Source: Dermatemys mawii (lineage: Eukaryota; Chordata; Testudines; Dermatemydidae). Taken from it: a DNA stretch of 64,000 nt. The stretch lies in contig ML677463.1 of the NCBI GenBank assembly GCA_007922305.1, forward strand, positions 784,656-848,655, given 5' to 3'. The notes under the pieces are model-generated. The model saw only the letters and a list, made by a program, of their open reading frames with translations, did not search any database and was not told where the DNA came from. Shown piece by piece: positions 50,101-52,774 of the stretch (position 1 is its first letter; the number at the start of each line of letters is the position of its first letter). The position numbers and the translations under genes are program-made.

Positions 50101-52659
50101 AGGCTGGTGAAGCACTGGAATGGTTTACCTAAGGAGGTAGTAGAATCTCTTACCTTAGAGGTTTTTAAGGCCCAGCTTCACAAAGCCCTGGCTGTGGTGA
50201 TTTAGTTGGGGTTGGCCCTGCTTTGAGCAGGGGGTTGGACTAGATGACTTCCTGAGGTCCCTTCCAACCCTGGTGTTCTATGACTTTATTATTCTATTTT
50301 TCAAATTGGTAAGGTGGGCTGTTCAGATGACTTAATCACACTATATAAATCCATTTAGAATAATGGCGATTAAGTTATGCATATTTTTCTGTTGTTCCTG
50401 AGACTTACAAATGAGTACTGTGTAATGCAGAATACAACAGCAATATTCCTTTCCATGGAAAGGAAGCTCTGTGCATTTACTATTAATTTTTATGGAAGAA
50501 CTGCACATTTCCACGCATTTTACACAGATAAACCTCCATCCCTGCCCTTAAGAGTTGATGGTCTAAATAAACCATAGCACTTTAAAGTGGGATTTAAAAA
50601 ATTAGAGAGAGGGCAGCTGGCAGAAACTAGAAACTGTTTATGGTGGGGATGGGGAAAGAGAGAGAAGGGTTTAGAAATATCTGCTCAGAGTAGTTGAGTG
50701 AAGAAGATAGTGAACAAAACAAAGTCTAATGCTTTTTTTCTGTCCCATTTCTAGGTGGCTCAGGAGAAAATCACTTTCTCTTTCTCGGTTGAGCAAAACC
50801 TTCCCGTGTCTGATATCAAACCTGCTTCAGTGCACATCTATGACTACTATGAAACAGGTAGGCCTCCCTGAGCCTGAGAAGAGATCTAGTGAGTCAAGCT
50901 TTAGCATGACCCAGGATGCTGAAGAACTGTAAAATCTGGTGCATTTCTCCTGCTGCTCAGAGGAAGGCCTTGCTTTCCATTTCTGCATTTGCCTTCTTTT
51001 CTCTCCCCAAGCACCAGTGAGTGGAAATTGAGGCTTCAGTTTTTACTGATTTTTTTTTAATCAGCATTTACTAGCTCTACCAATTCTCAGAGGTTATGAT
51101 ACAGCACACTGGGCCCAAGAGGGGTCATTGGGAGTTCTTTCCCCCACTTCTTGTTTAATTTGAATACAAAGATGAATGAACAGTGGCCCTCCCAAGAACT
51201 ATTTATTACAAGCCACTACAGCGATGTTTACCCTTGACTTGATTCAGTGTGGGGCTTAGCCCTCATGCCACAGATTTGGCATGGTGGTAAAAATAAGTGA
51301 CCCAGGATCAGTATTTCTTTCTTGTCTATTCTGGCCTGGTTCACCCACCCACCGTATTATTGCCATAATAGCTAGCAGCTAAGTAATCATGGTTGTAGCA
51401 GAAAGACAAGGTGGGTGAAGTAATAGCTTTTACTGGACCAACTTCTATTGTATCAGTCTTCATGGAGTACCAAAAGCTATAGTTACCATGACACATTAAG
51501 GTCCTATGTTGTTTGCCCAGCTTTGGCATAAAGACCGGGAACTGTCTCTGCCCAGATCAGCAGAGATGTCCAGAGCAGGGGTCTTCAAACTTCCCTCCCC
51601 GCCCTGTGGCCCCTTTCCATGGAGGGAAAAATCTGGCAGCCCCTGGGGGCTATGTCTACCGAAATGTTGCTGCGGAAAGTGGAAGCATTTCAGTGGGATC
51701 AAAATAGCCCGCCCGGGAGTTCGGTGGTCTTGGCAGCGGTGCCAGGGTCTTGCGCATCCCCTGGGGTGGGCTTGTGCACCCCCATTTGAAGACCACTGGT
51801 CTACAGGAGTGGAGGTATATTCTGCTTCTTGTGATTATGCACACTACCATCTGATCACCATAATTACCATCAGAAATGGCTTCTACGGTCACTGATAGAT
51901 GTCACTTCTAAATATTGTCAGTGGTGCATTCTATATCAGCCATGGAAACATGTCCCTAGACAGCTGGGGAGGGTAACCACCAGATCCATTGGCTGCTTGT
52001 AGAGCTGGAATGTGTGTTAACCACAGATTTGCATGCATTGGGGTTGGAGCCATTTGTCACTGGAATATGGATGTTTTCTTCCTTTTATTTGCCAGACGAG
52101 TACGCACTTGCTGAATACAATACGCCCTGCAGTCATGATTTAACCGAAAACCTGCTAGGACTCAAGAAAAGGTAACCGAGAGCAATAAATACTTGATAGG
52201 TATGAATGGGGAAAGAAGAGCATAAGAGAGTTGGTTCTTTGTGGAGCAGAAAATGGAAAGAGCTGGATGTGGGATAAATCCACACACACCACAGTGGATT
52301 AGGAAAGCCTGATCTCTACCAATACTCCCAAAGAGTCATCCTGACTTTTACATTCATTCCCTGAAGCTCATTGCCACAATTGCTGGTCTGTCCTAAGAAA
52401 GTTGTGACTGTATGCTTAGTACCGGAAACCCGCTCTGACCTGGGTACCCAGGTGCACACTAGACATAGGTGTTTCTTTTAGAAAGCTGGATTCCTGGAAA
52501 TCACACTTCTGGAATCAAATTGCCCCCAAAATTATAATTTTTAGAGAGAAATAATTTCTGCATGAAAAAAAAACTCTATGGATTTTAATCGCTCTTTTTT
52601 TCATTTTCACCAGGAAAAATGACAGCTGTGAAAATGTGAATTCTCACTGCCCTGAGTGA
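5050..52659 (+). CDS. OVST: Alpha-2-macroglobulin family protease inhibitor, ovostatin-like (36 exons, complete)
   Basis: This is a secreted broad-range protease trap. By family knowledge a protease cuts the bait region, the thioester becomes reactive and the protease is enclosed. Thirty-six exons with GT/AG sites join in consistent phase to 1459 residues, close to the roughly 1470 usual in the family. I see a signal peptide (1 to about 21), the MG2 motif [10 protein letters not shown] (exon 3), the MG6 motif VDQSVLLL (exon 15), a bait region at about residues 681-710, the WIWD motif after it, the thioester CGEQ at residues 947-950, and a C-terminal receptor-binding domain ending in Cys-containing residues. 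The 36-exon layout, including a 21-nt exon 5, matches A2M genes as I know them. No exon has a stop or frameshift. Assignment to ovostatin rather than A2M or A2ML1 rests on remembered similarity (for example [20 protein letters not shown]-like and EEPILG segments) and is about 60% sure. Intron repeats are listed separately. Confidence 0.93.
6333..6560 (+). mobile_element. MIR-like SINE in intron 1
   Basis: It carries the MIR core order: GGTTAAGGCACTAGA, then CTCTGCCACAGA, GTGACCTTGGGGCAAGTCA, TTTGTAAAATGGGGATAA and ACTATGGTGATGA. Confidence 0.8.
6733..6902. mobile_element. hAT-like MITE in intron 1
   Basis: It starts GTGTAGTCACATCAGAGCGC, holds a perfect small hairpin (CTGGGAGAGAGCTCTCCCAG) and ends CAGTGTAGACAAG, the end motif of the GTGTAGACA-type elements common in this window. 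Confidence 0.55.
6934..7560. mobile_element. GC-rich hAT-like DNA transposon remnant in intron 1
   Basis: The left end GGGCAAACTACGGCCCGCGG and the right end (reverse complement GTGGCAAACATTTTGGCCC) form degenerate terminal inverted repeats. The interior is CpG-rich with long G runs and no transposase. Its high GC contrasts with the flanking intron. Confidence 0.65.
7620..7803 (+). CDS. OVST: Ovostatin-like exon 2: MG1 domain
   Basis: The exon has 184 nt, starting in phase 2 after TTTGTAG and ending in phase 0 at GTATTT. It covers residues 22-83 and begins [11 protein letters not shown], the typical A2M N-terminus. Three N-glycosylation sequons are visible (N34, N46, N63). Confidence 0.93.
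7938..8165. mobile_element. GTGTCTACACTGC-type MITE in intron 2
   Basis: It begins AAGGTGTGTCTACACTGCTG and ends in the inverted motif with AGCTGGAAGTTATACCTTCC. The same family is at 8605-8885, 38275-38480 and 62345-62462. Confidence 0.6.
8605..8885. mobile_element. Palindromic GTGTAGACA-type MITE in intron 2
   Basis: GAAGGTGTGATTTCCAGTTG near the left is mirrored by GAGCTGGAAATTACACCTCC near the right, and the right end is GGCAGTGTAGACATAC. Only about 440 bases separate it from the previous copy. Confidence 0.65.
9026..9182 (+). CDS. OVST: Ovostatin-like exon 3: end of MG1, start of MG2
   Basis: The exon has 157 nt, phase 0 to phase 1, acceptor CCCAG and donor GTGAAT. It covers residues 84-135 and contains [16 protein letters not shown], the family signature that opens MG2. 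Confidence 0.95.
9793..10030 (+). mobile_element. MIR-like SINE in intron 3
   Basis: It has GTGGTCTACTGGTTAGAGTG, CCCTGCTCTGCAACAGA, GACCTTGGACAAGTCACTT, ATGGGGATAACAGCACTG and GTTGTGAGGATGAATACATT in MIR order. Confidence 0.8.
10240..10926 (-). repeat. GC-rich ~0.7-kb dispersed repeat, LTR-like, intron 3
   Basis: It shares CTCCTGGCCATTCTGGGGAT-TAGCTCT at one end and ACCCCATCAC at the other with 33108-33858 and 40202-40913. All three lie in the same orientation. Solo LTR is the best guess, read on the minus strand. Confidence 0.5.
11399..11451 (+). CDS. OVST: Ovostatin-like exon 4: MG2
   Basis: The exon has 53 nt, phase 1 to phase 0, with strong sites (TTTTCAG and GTGAGT). It encodes [18 protein letters not shown] at residues 136-153, matching the MG2 strand after the KPGQT motif. 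Confidence 0.94.
11944..11964 (+). CDS. OVST: Ovostatin-like exon 5: 21-nt micro-exon
   Basis: Seven codons (YPLIILR, residues 154-160) are bounded by TTTTTCAG and GTAAGA. A 21-nt exon at this place is characteristic of A2M genes, and without it MG2 would lose one strand. Gene finders easily miss it. Confidence 0.88.
12345..12600 (+). mobile_element. MIR-like SINE in intron 5
   Basis: It has CCCACCTCTGCCACAGGCTG, TGTAACTTTGGACTGAACAC, CCATCTGTAAAGTAGGGATA and GTTGTAAGGCATTTTGAGAT in order, a diverged MIR. Confidence 0.65.
12605..13220 (+). mobile_element. CR1-type LINE 3' fragment in intron 5
   Basis: The stretch near 12650-12890 encodes degraded CR1 reverse-transcriptase C-terminal sequence ([15 protein letters not shown], then [14 protein letters not shown]). 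The copy ends at TGATCCCTTCCAGCCTTGGA-ATCTGTGAATCTATGA. Confidence 0.75.
13301..13469 (+). CDS. OVST: Ovostatin-like exon 6: MG2 to MG3
   Basis: The exon has 169 nt, phase 0 to phase 1, acceptor CTACTAG and donor GTAAGC. It covers residues 161-216 and opens [22 protein letters not shown] and FAVEEY are typical of the MG2-MG3 junction. Confidence 0.95.
13705..13965 (+). mobile_element. MIR-like SINE in intron 6
   Basis: It has GTGGCCTACTGATCAGAGCA, GGTTCTCTTTCTGGCTTTGT, AACTTTGGTCAAGTCATGCC and TGTACAATGGGAAATAATAT in MIR order. Confidence 0.7.
14320..14525 (+). mobile_element. MIR-like SINE in intron 6
   Basis: It has TCTATTCTCAGGTCTGCCAC, GATCTTGGGCCAGTCACTTT, AACCTGTAAAATGAGGATAA and GTGCTTTGAGATCTACAGAT in MIR order. 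Confidence 0.8.
14743..14827 (+). CDS. OVST: Ovostatin-like exon 7: MG3
   Basis: The exon has 85 nt, phase 1 to phase 2, acceptor TATTTTCAG and donor GTGAGT. It encodes VLPKFEVKI and onward, residues 217-244; VLPKF is a hallmark of the start of MG3. Confidence 0.95.
14885..15080 (+). mobile_element. MIR-like SINE fragment in intron 7
   Basis: It has GAATTCTAATCCTGACTACG, GTGACCTACAGCAAGGCACT, AGTATGATAATAATAGTCAC and AGTAGTTTGAAGACA in MIR order, more diverged than the previous copy. Confidence 0.55.
15575..15872. mobile_element. hAT-like MITE in intron 7
   Basis: The ends AAGGCTATATTTATAC and GTACAGACATAGCCT are inverted matches. The interior has AGCTGTGCTGCTGTAAG-type mirrored words and no coding sequence. 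Confidence 0.65.
16155..16310 (+). repeat. Dispersed tetrapod repeat, family not named, intron 7
   Basis: GTTAGTCTGTATCAGCAAAA, then GAGGAGTCCTTGTGGC, AGAGACTAACCAATAT, GCATAAGCTTTCATGGGC and CTTCATCAGATACATGGAGT follow the order of a repeat seen widely in turtles. A shorter copy lies at 58450-58535. I cannot name its class with confidence. Confidence 0.6.
17027..17554. mobile_element. AGGGTTGCCAG-type DNA transposon remnant in intron 7
   Basis: The left CAGGGTTGCCAGGC is inverted at the right as CTGGCAACCCTAG. The interior is GC-rich with pyrimidine tracts and GGGGGTGGGGGTG runs at 17440-17480. It ends 207 bases before exon 8. Confidence 0.65.
17761..17875 (+). CDS. OVST: Ovostatin-like exon 8: MG3
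   Basis: The exon has 115 nt, phase 2 to phase 0, acceptor CCTCTAG and donor GTATGA. It covers residues 245-283, with [18 protein letters not shown] and two further cysteines. A cysteine in this stretch makes an inter-subunit disulfide in A2M, so oligomerisation is plausible but not shown. Confidence 0.94.
18010..18186 (+). mobile_element. Cry-type tRNA-derived SINE, near complete, intron 8
   Basis: The tRNA-like head (GGATAGCTCAGTGGTTTGAG with A-box and GAGTTCAATCC B-box) is followed by GGGGCAAAAATAGG-type body, and then a CR1-like tail (GGTTGGACTAGA-AGATCTCCTCAGGTCCCTTCC). This fits the Cry SINE of cryptodire turtles as I know it. RNA polymerase III type promoter. Confidence 0.88.
19071..19416. 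mobile_element. MITE with a second MITE nested inside, intron 8
   Basis: Outer ends AGGGCTTGTCTACATGGG and GTGTAGATAAGTCTT are inverted, with matching arms GATTAACTCCATG and CATGGAGTTAATCG. Inside, from about 19150 to 19265, TCTGATCTACACTTAAAATT and CCCTAGTGTGGACAGAAG bound a second element. Confidence 0.6.
19705..19819 (+). CDS. OVST: Ovostatin-like exon 9: MG3
   Basis: The exon has 115 nt, phase 0 to phase 1, acceptor TTTTCAG and donor GTAACA. It encodes residues 284-321, starting LGKDGCI and ending VTVTETGTG, the usual end of MG3. Confidence 0.94.
20080..20189 (+). CDS. OVST: Ovostatin-like exon 10: MG3-MG4
   Basis: The exon has 110 nt, phase 1 to phase 0, acceptor TTCTTCAG and donor GTAGGA. 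It covers residues 322-358 and ends [10 protein letters not shown], equivalent to the (F/Y)RxGIP(F/Y)xG motif that opens MG4. Confidence 0.94.
20835..21654 (-). mobile_element. LTR-retroelement-like fragment, intron 10
   Basis: On the minus strand it begins TGTCATAAGTATAAAGCAGC, followed by GGGGTTAAGCTAAAGGTAAC and later an AT-rich segment with TTTTATTAAAATC-type words. A related copy begins TGTCATAAATATAAAGGGAA at 55597 on the plus strand. It appears to be an old endogenous LTR element; no coding genes are visible. Confidence 0.5.
21777..21935 (+). CDS. OVST: Ovostatin-like exon 11: MG4
   Basis: The exon has 159 nt in phase 0, acceptor TTATTCAG and donor GTAAGT. It covers residues 359-411; [10 protein letters not shown] is the family's conserved MG4 edge. 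Confidence 0.94.
22000..23200. other. Intron 11 interior, nothing recognised
   Basis: No repeat or exon-like sequence that I can support. Exon 12 begins at 23297. Confidence 0.4.
23297..23521 (+). CDS. OVST: Ovostatin-like exon 12: MG4-MG5
   Basis: The exon has 225 nt in phase 0, acceptor CTTGTCAG and donor GTAAAT. It covers residues 412-486, with [14 protein letters not shown], the LSCGQQ motif and HYILN, all typical of the MG4-MG5 boundary. Confidence 0.95.
23930..24165 (+). mobile_element. CR1 LINE 3' end, intron 12
   Basis: The GGTTGGATATTAGAAAAAAC start, a segment encoding [19 protein letters not shown] residues, and the tail GGTTGGACTAGATGACCTCC identify the CR1 end of ORF2 and 3' UTR. 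It lies 227 bases before exon 13. Confidence 0.88.
24392..24449 (+). CDS. OVST: Ovostatin-like exon 13: MG5
   Basis: The exon has 58 nt, phase 0 to phase 1, acceptor GTGCACAG and donor GTAAGT. It encodes [19 protein letters not shown] at residues 487-505, matching the A2M 'MAKGxIV' strand. Confidence 0.92.
24560..25590 (+). mobile_element. CR1 LINE 3' third with reverse-transcriptase remnants, intron 13
   Basis: It encodes the RT core (FADDTKLGG, then [24 protein letters not shown] and [13 protein letters not shown]), with a frame break near 25150. It ends in the CR1 tail GATGACCTCCTGAGGTCCCT. It is 5'-truncated and inactive. Confidence 0.92.
26464..26609 (+). CDS. OVST: Ovostatin-like exon 14: MG5-MG6
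   Basis: The exon has 146 nt, phase 1 to phase 0, acceptor CTCCTGCAG and donor GTGAGA. It covers residues 506-554, with [20 protein letters not shown] and ending CFKNK, the usual entry to MG6. Confidence 0.95.
27070..27219 (+). CDS. OVST: Ovostatin-like exon 15: MG6
   Basis: The exon has 150 nt in phase 0, acceptor AATTCCAG and donor GTAAGC. It covers residues 555-604 and contains [20 protein letters not shown], one of the most conserved A2M-family stretches. Confidence 0.96.
27518..27722 (+). mobile_element. MIR-like SINE in intron 15
   Basis: It has GGACTCAGACACCTGAGTTC, CCTGGCCCTGCCACAGGTCT, GGCAAGTCTCAGGGCCTCTG, CATCTGTACAATGGGCATAA and GCAATTTGAGATCTACTTAT in order. Confidence 0.85.
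28668..28838 (+). CDS. OVST: Ovostatin-like exon 16: MG6
   Basis: The exon has 171 nt in phase 0, acceptor CCCACCAG and donor GTACGT. It covers residues 605-661; [13 protein letters not shown] is tyrosine-rich and ovostatin-like. It holds an N-glycosylation sequon at N649 and runs directly into the bait exon. Confidence 0.94.
29180..29930 (+). mobile_element. CR1/L2-superfamily LINE 3' fragment, intron 16
   Basis: It begins CAACAGTTTGTCAAAAAGGC, has the CCACATCTTGAATACTGTGT-type RT end and [12 protein letters not shown] residues. It ends TATGGCAACTCTTATGTTCT. It is the same family as the minus-strand copies at 42930, 52775, 57670 and 63165, in opposite orientation. Confidence 0.82.
30143..30208. 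repeat. Perfect-type palindromic repeat, intron 16
   Basis: TGAAATCCTAGCCC-ACTGAAGTCA is mirrored by TGACTTCAGTGGGGCCAGGATTTCA around the centre GGGAGTTTTGCCAT. This short palindrome is frequent in turtle genomes. Confidence 0.7.
30863..30971 (+). CDS. OVST: Ovostatin-like exon 17: MG6 strand and first half of bait region
   Basis: The exon has 109 nt, phase 0 to phase 1, acceptor TTTTCAG and donor GTAATG. It covers residues 662-697. [18 protein letters not shown] matches the segment before the bait; after it the sequence is unlike other family members and has a second cysteine (C685) and a Gly-rich end (YGIGG). Confidence 0.92.
31390..31680 (-). mobile_element. MIR-like SINE split by a CR1/SINE tail, intron 17
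   Basis: Reverse-oriented MIR (AGCATTTTACAGTGGATAAG, then CAGATGGGAAAGCTGAGGCA) is interrupted at about 31553-31626 by a tail (GGTTAGACTAGGTGACCCTT to TTCTATGATTCT), then resumes with GCTCAATATCACAAACAGGT. Confidence 0.65.
32266..32356 (+). CDS. OVST: Ovostatin-like exon 18: second half of bait region
   Basis: The exon has 91 nt, phase 1 to phase 2, acceptor GCCTTTAG and donor GTGAGT. It covers residues 698-727. [15 protein letters not shown] finishes the bait, then [11 protein letters not shown] returns to the conserved frame. Arg and Lys residues could be trypsin-like cut sites; this is inference. Confidence 0.93.
32968..33007. repeat. Low-complexity T/A run
   Basis: The sequence is nearly pure T followed by A. 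Another A run lies at 32680-32698. Confidence 0.9.
33108..33858 (-). repeat. GC-rich ~0.75-kb LTR-like element, intron 18
   Basis: Both ends fit TG...CA: minus-strand start TGTGATGGGGCATC and end CCCTGTGACA. On the minus strand CCAAT boxes (about 33765 and 33740) are followed by TATAAAAGG near 33715, as in an LTR promoter. It lies 139 bases before exon 19. Confidence 0.58.
33997..34225 (+). CDS. OVST: Ovostatin-like exon 19: MG6-MG7
   Basis: The exon has 229 nt, phase 2 to phase 0, acceptor CTTTTTAG and donor GTACAG. It covers residues 728-804, with the motifs [23 protein letters not shown] and VRGE, which are near-invariant in the family. Confidence 0.96.
34484..34580 (-). mobile_element. 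CR1 3' tail fragment, intron 19
   Basis: Reverse copy of the CR1 tail: GGGACCTCAGGAGGTCATCT then AGTCCAATCCCCTGCTTAAA. Confidence 0.85.
35059..35185 (+). CDS. OVST: Ovostatin-like exon 20: MG7
   Basis: The exon has 127 nt, phase 0 to phase 1, acceptor CTCTCAG and donor GTAAGC. It encodes residues 805-846, including [19 protein letters not shown], the normal MG7 core. Confidence 0.94.
35186..36469. other. Intron 20, nothing convincing
   Basis: Short fragments only; I see no repeat I can name with support and no additional exon. Confidence 0.4.
36470..36573 (+). CDS. OVST: Ovostatin-like exon 21: MG7 to CUB
   Basis: The exon has 104 nt, phase 1 to phase 0, acceptor TTCTTTCAG and donor GTATGA. 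It covers residues 847-881: [11 protein letters not shown] followed by [10 protein letters not shown], the family link into the CUB domain. Confidence 0.94.
37748..37799 (+). CDS. OVST: Ovostatin-like exon 22: CUB
   Basis: The exon has 52 nt, phase 0 to phase 1, acceptor CCAACCAG and donor GTAAGG. It encodes [17 protein letters not shown] at residues 882-898, equivalent to the A2M PEG(L/I)xKE segment. Confidence 0.92.
37885..37985 (-). mobile_element. CR1 3' tail fragment, intron 22
   Basis: Reverse CR1 tail GGGACCTCAGGAGGTCATCT then AGTCCAACCCCCTGCTCAAA. It begins 86 bases after exon 22. Confidence 0.88.
38275..38480. mobile_element. GTGTCTACATTGC-type MITE, intron 22
   Basis: It starts AGGGTGTGTCTACATTGCAA, contains TAGCTGCAGCAATAAC and extends to within about 25 bases of exon 23. 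Same family as 7938-8165. Confidence 0.5.
38502..38585 (+). CDS. OVST: Ovostatin-like exon 23: CUB to TED
   Basis: The exon has 84 nt in phase 1, acceptor ACCAACAG and donor GTAAGC. It covers residues 899-926; [18 protein letters not shown] is the standard lead-in to the thioester domain. Confidence 0.94.
38752..39085. mobile_element. AT-rich inverted-repeat element, intron 23
   Basis: AGAGCCGGTCCAAATTTTCC and GGATCTGAGCAGCTCC bound AT-rich DNA similar in words and structure to 3207-3663. Confidence 0.45.
39620..39796 (+). CDS. OVST: Ovostatin-like exon 24: thioester site
   Basis: The exon has 177 nt in phase 1, acceptor ATTCTTCAG and donor GTGAGA. It covers residues 927-985. [18 protein letters not shown] holds the thioester: Cys947 (codon 39679-39681) and Gln950 are both present, so the inhibitor should be able to link covalently to proteases. 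Confidence 0.97.
40063..40144 (+). CDS. OVST: Ovostatin-like exon 25: TED
   Basis: The exon has 82 nt, phase 1 to phase 2, acceptor GGTTCCAG and donor GTGAGA. It encodes [18 protein letters not shown] at the start of residues 986-1012, matching the TED 'DGSYSxFG' motif. Confidence 0.95.
40202..40913 (-). repeat. GC-rich ~0.7-kb LTR-like element, intron 25
   Basis: It shares the TCCAGGGAATTAGCTCTTCC end and CAGCCACCCCAC end with the copies in introns 3 and 18. On the minus strand GATAAAAAGGCCC at about 40770 could be a TATA element. It starts 58 bases after exon 25. Confidence 0.52.
41732..41888 (+). CDS. OVST: Ovostatin-like exon 26: TED
   Basis: The exon has 157 nt, phase 2 to phase 0, acceptor CCTTGCAG and donor GTGAGT. 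It covers residues 1013-1065, with [14 protein letters not shown] (Trp split across the junction) and KQMPDGCF, as in the family. Confidence 0.95.
42343..42414 (+). CDS. OVST: Ovostatin-like exon 27: TED
   Basis: The exon has 72 nt in phase 0, acceptor CTGCTCAG and donor GTATGA. It encodes [20 protein letters not shown] at the start of residues 1066-1089. Human A2M reads GGVEDEVTLSAY here, so this copy is about one residue shorter and less acidic. Confidence 0.92.
42805..44160 (+). mobile_element. MIR-like SINE split by a LINE insertion, intron 27
   Basis: The 5' MIR part is at 42805-42930 (GGGAGGCCTGAGTTCAGTGC to AAAATGGGGAGGATGATG). The 3' part resumes at about 44090 (GTTGTAAGGATAAATACATA, then GAGGCACTCAGATACAATGG). 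The LINE at 42930-44088 sits between them. Confidence 0.72.
42930..44088 (-). mobile_element. CR1/L2-superfamily LINE, degraded, intron 27
   Basis: Minus-strand reading gives the RT end ([13 protein letters not shown] at the 5' side, [20 protein letters not shown], then [18 protein letters not shown]). Stops and frameshifts are frequent. The 3' end is ACATAAGAATGGCCATACTG on the plus strand. Confidence 0.88.
44270..44450 (-). mobile_element. Cry-type tRNA SINE, reversed, intron 27
   Basis: The CR1-like tail is at the left (GGAAAGGACCTTAGGAGATC) and the tRNA head at the right (TCAAACCACTGAGCTATCCC, plus-strand reading). Mirror image of 18010-18186. Confidence 0.85.
44513..44635. mobile_element. 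AGGGTGACCAGATG MITE, intron 27
   Basis: It starts CTAGGGTGACCAGATGTTCA and ends TGCTGTCTGGTCGCTCT, inverted ends around TCTCGATTTTGGGGTCTTTT. The same element is at 61492-61617. Confidence 0.75.
44690..44870 (-). mobile_element. MIR-like SINE, intron 27
   Basis: Reversed MIR words: CTCAAACTATTTTACA, then TTATCCTCATTCTTCAAATG, TGAGGCACAGAAAAACAAAG and GAGCCAGAGCTGGGAATAAA. Confidence 0.75.
45113..45278 (+). CDS. OVST: Ovostatin-like exon 28: TED
   Basis: The exon has 166 nt, phase 0 to phase 1, acceptor TATTTGTAG and donor GTGAGT. It covers residues 1090-1144; [19 protein letters not shown] matches the conserved (Y)xxALLAYxFxLAG helix. Confidence 0.94.
45785..46005 (+). CDS. OVST: Ovostatin-like exon 29: TED end
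   Basis: The exon has 221 nt, phase 1 to phase 0, acceptor GTTCTCAG and donor GTGAAT. It covers residues 1145-1218, with [24 protein letters not shown] and [12 protein letters not shown], all family motifs. Confidence 0.95.
46080..46480. other. Intron 29, nothing recognised
   Basis: The intron from 46006 to 46619 has only a weak MIR-like fragment near 46400 (GAGTTCTCACAAGAAGTTAG); I do not call it. Confidence 0.35.
46620..46835 (+). CDS. OVST: Ovostatin-like exon 30: CUB second half
   Basis: The exon has 216 nt in phase 0, acceptor TTTACAG and donor GTAAAC. It covers residues 1219-1290, starting [12 protein letters not shown] and ending [23 protein letters not shown] is typical. Confidence 0.96.
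46959..47083 (+). CDS. OVST: Ovostatin-like exon 31: CUB to receptor-binding domain
   Basis: The exon has 125 nt, phase 0 to phase 2, acceptor TCTTCTAG and donor GTAACC. It encodes [10 protein letters not shown] at the start of residues 1291-1331, matching the family 'TxLRYNIxLP' segment. Confidence 0.94.
47373..47463 (+). CDS. OVST: Ovostatin-like exon 32: receptor-binding domain
   Basis: The exon has 91 nt, phase 2 to phase 0, acceptor CGTTTCAG and donor GTACAG. It encodes [20 protein letters not shown] within residues 1332-1362, the conserved core of the receptor-binding domain. Confidence 0.95.
47620..47972 (+). mobile_element. CR1 LINE 3' end, intron 32
   Basis: It encodes a CR1 ORF2 C-terminus ([20 protein letters not shown], then [20 protein letters not shown]), followed by the tail GATGACCTCCTGAGGTCCCT and TTCTATGATTCTATGA. 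Confidence 0.92.
48222..48545 (-). mobile_element. CR1 3' fragment, intron 32
   Basis: Reverse tail ATTCATAGATTACGGGATCA then GAAGGGACCTCTGTGATCTA and CATAACACAGGCCAGAGCAT, a CR1 subfamily distinct from the GACCTCCTGAGG one. Confidence 0.75.
49228..49365 (+). mobile_element. Cry-type SINE, 5'-truncated, intron 32
   Basis: It starts within the B-box (GGGTTCAATCCTTGAGGGGG) and continues through GGGGCAAAAATAGGGATTGA to TTCTATGATTCTATAATTCG. Confidence 0.82.
49583..49651 (+). CDS. OVST: Ovostatin-like exon 33: receptor-binding domain
   Basis: The exon has 69 nt in phase 0, acceptor TTTAAAG (not pyrimidine-rich) and donor GTAAGT. It encodes residues 1363-1385 ending HVFFYLAN. The helix that binds LRP1 in A2M lies in this region; a Lys pair pattern is partly kept (QKDRK). 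Confidence 0.9.
49855..50298 (+). mobile_element. CR1 LINE 3' end, intron 33
   Basis: It encodes [20 protein letters not shown] and [20 protein letters not shown], then the CR1 tail. It starts about 200 bases after exon 33. Confidence 0.9.
50755..50857 (+). CDS. OVST: Ovostatin-like exon 34: receptor-binding domain
   Basis: The exon has 103 nt, phase 0 to phase 1, acceptor TTTCTAG and donor GTAGGC. It encodes residues 1386-1419 and ends [14 protein letters not shown], equivalent to A2M LKPAIVKVYDYYET. Confidence 0.95.
51575..51805. mobile_element. hAT-Charlie-like element, intron 34
   Basis: CAGGGGTCTTCAAACTTC is mirrored by TTTGAAGACCACTG. Flanking bases GTCCAGAG and GTCTACAG look like a diverged 8-bp target duplication. 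Interior without coding sequence. Confidence 0.7.
52096..52171 (+). CDS. OVST: Ovostatin-like exon 35: near C-terminus
   Basis: The exon has 76 nt, phase 1 to phase 2, acceptor TTTGCCAG and donor GTAACC. It covers residues 1420-1444; [12 protein letters not shown] matches the family end, then the chain continues with a basic stretch (GLKKR). Confidence 0.92.
52614..52659 (+). CDS. OVST: Ovostatin-like exon 36: C-terminal end and stop
   Basis: The terminal exon gives 15 residues and a TGA at 52657-52659, acceptor TTTTCACCAG. The tail [14 protein letters not shown] has two cysteines and a sequon (NDS), and extends past the usual last conserved cysteine. Phase fits exon 35 exactly. Confidence 0.8.
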
Positions 52660-52682
52660 TTGAATTTGGATAGGGCCATATC

Positions 52683-52688
52683 AATAAA
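52683..52688 (+). terminator. Polyadenylation signal AATAAA
   Basis: AATAAA lies 24 bases after the stop codon, giving a very short 3' UTR. A GT-rich repeat follows at 52706-52739 and could serve as the downstream GU-rich element; that role is inferred. Confidence 0.7.
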
Positions 52689-52705
52689 TATCACACTCCT
52701 AATCA

Positions 52706-52739
<34 letters not shown>
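52706..52739. repeat. TG/CG dinucleotide repeat
   Basis: GTGTGT run changing to GCGCGC and back, 18 bases after the poly(A) signal. Confidence 0.95.
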
Positions 52740-52774
52740 AATTTTAATGCGGTGACTGATACCCCTTCTCAAAT

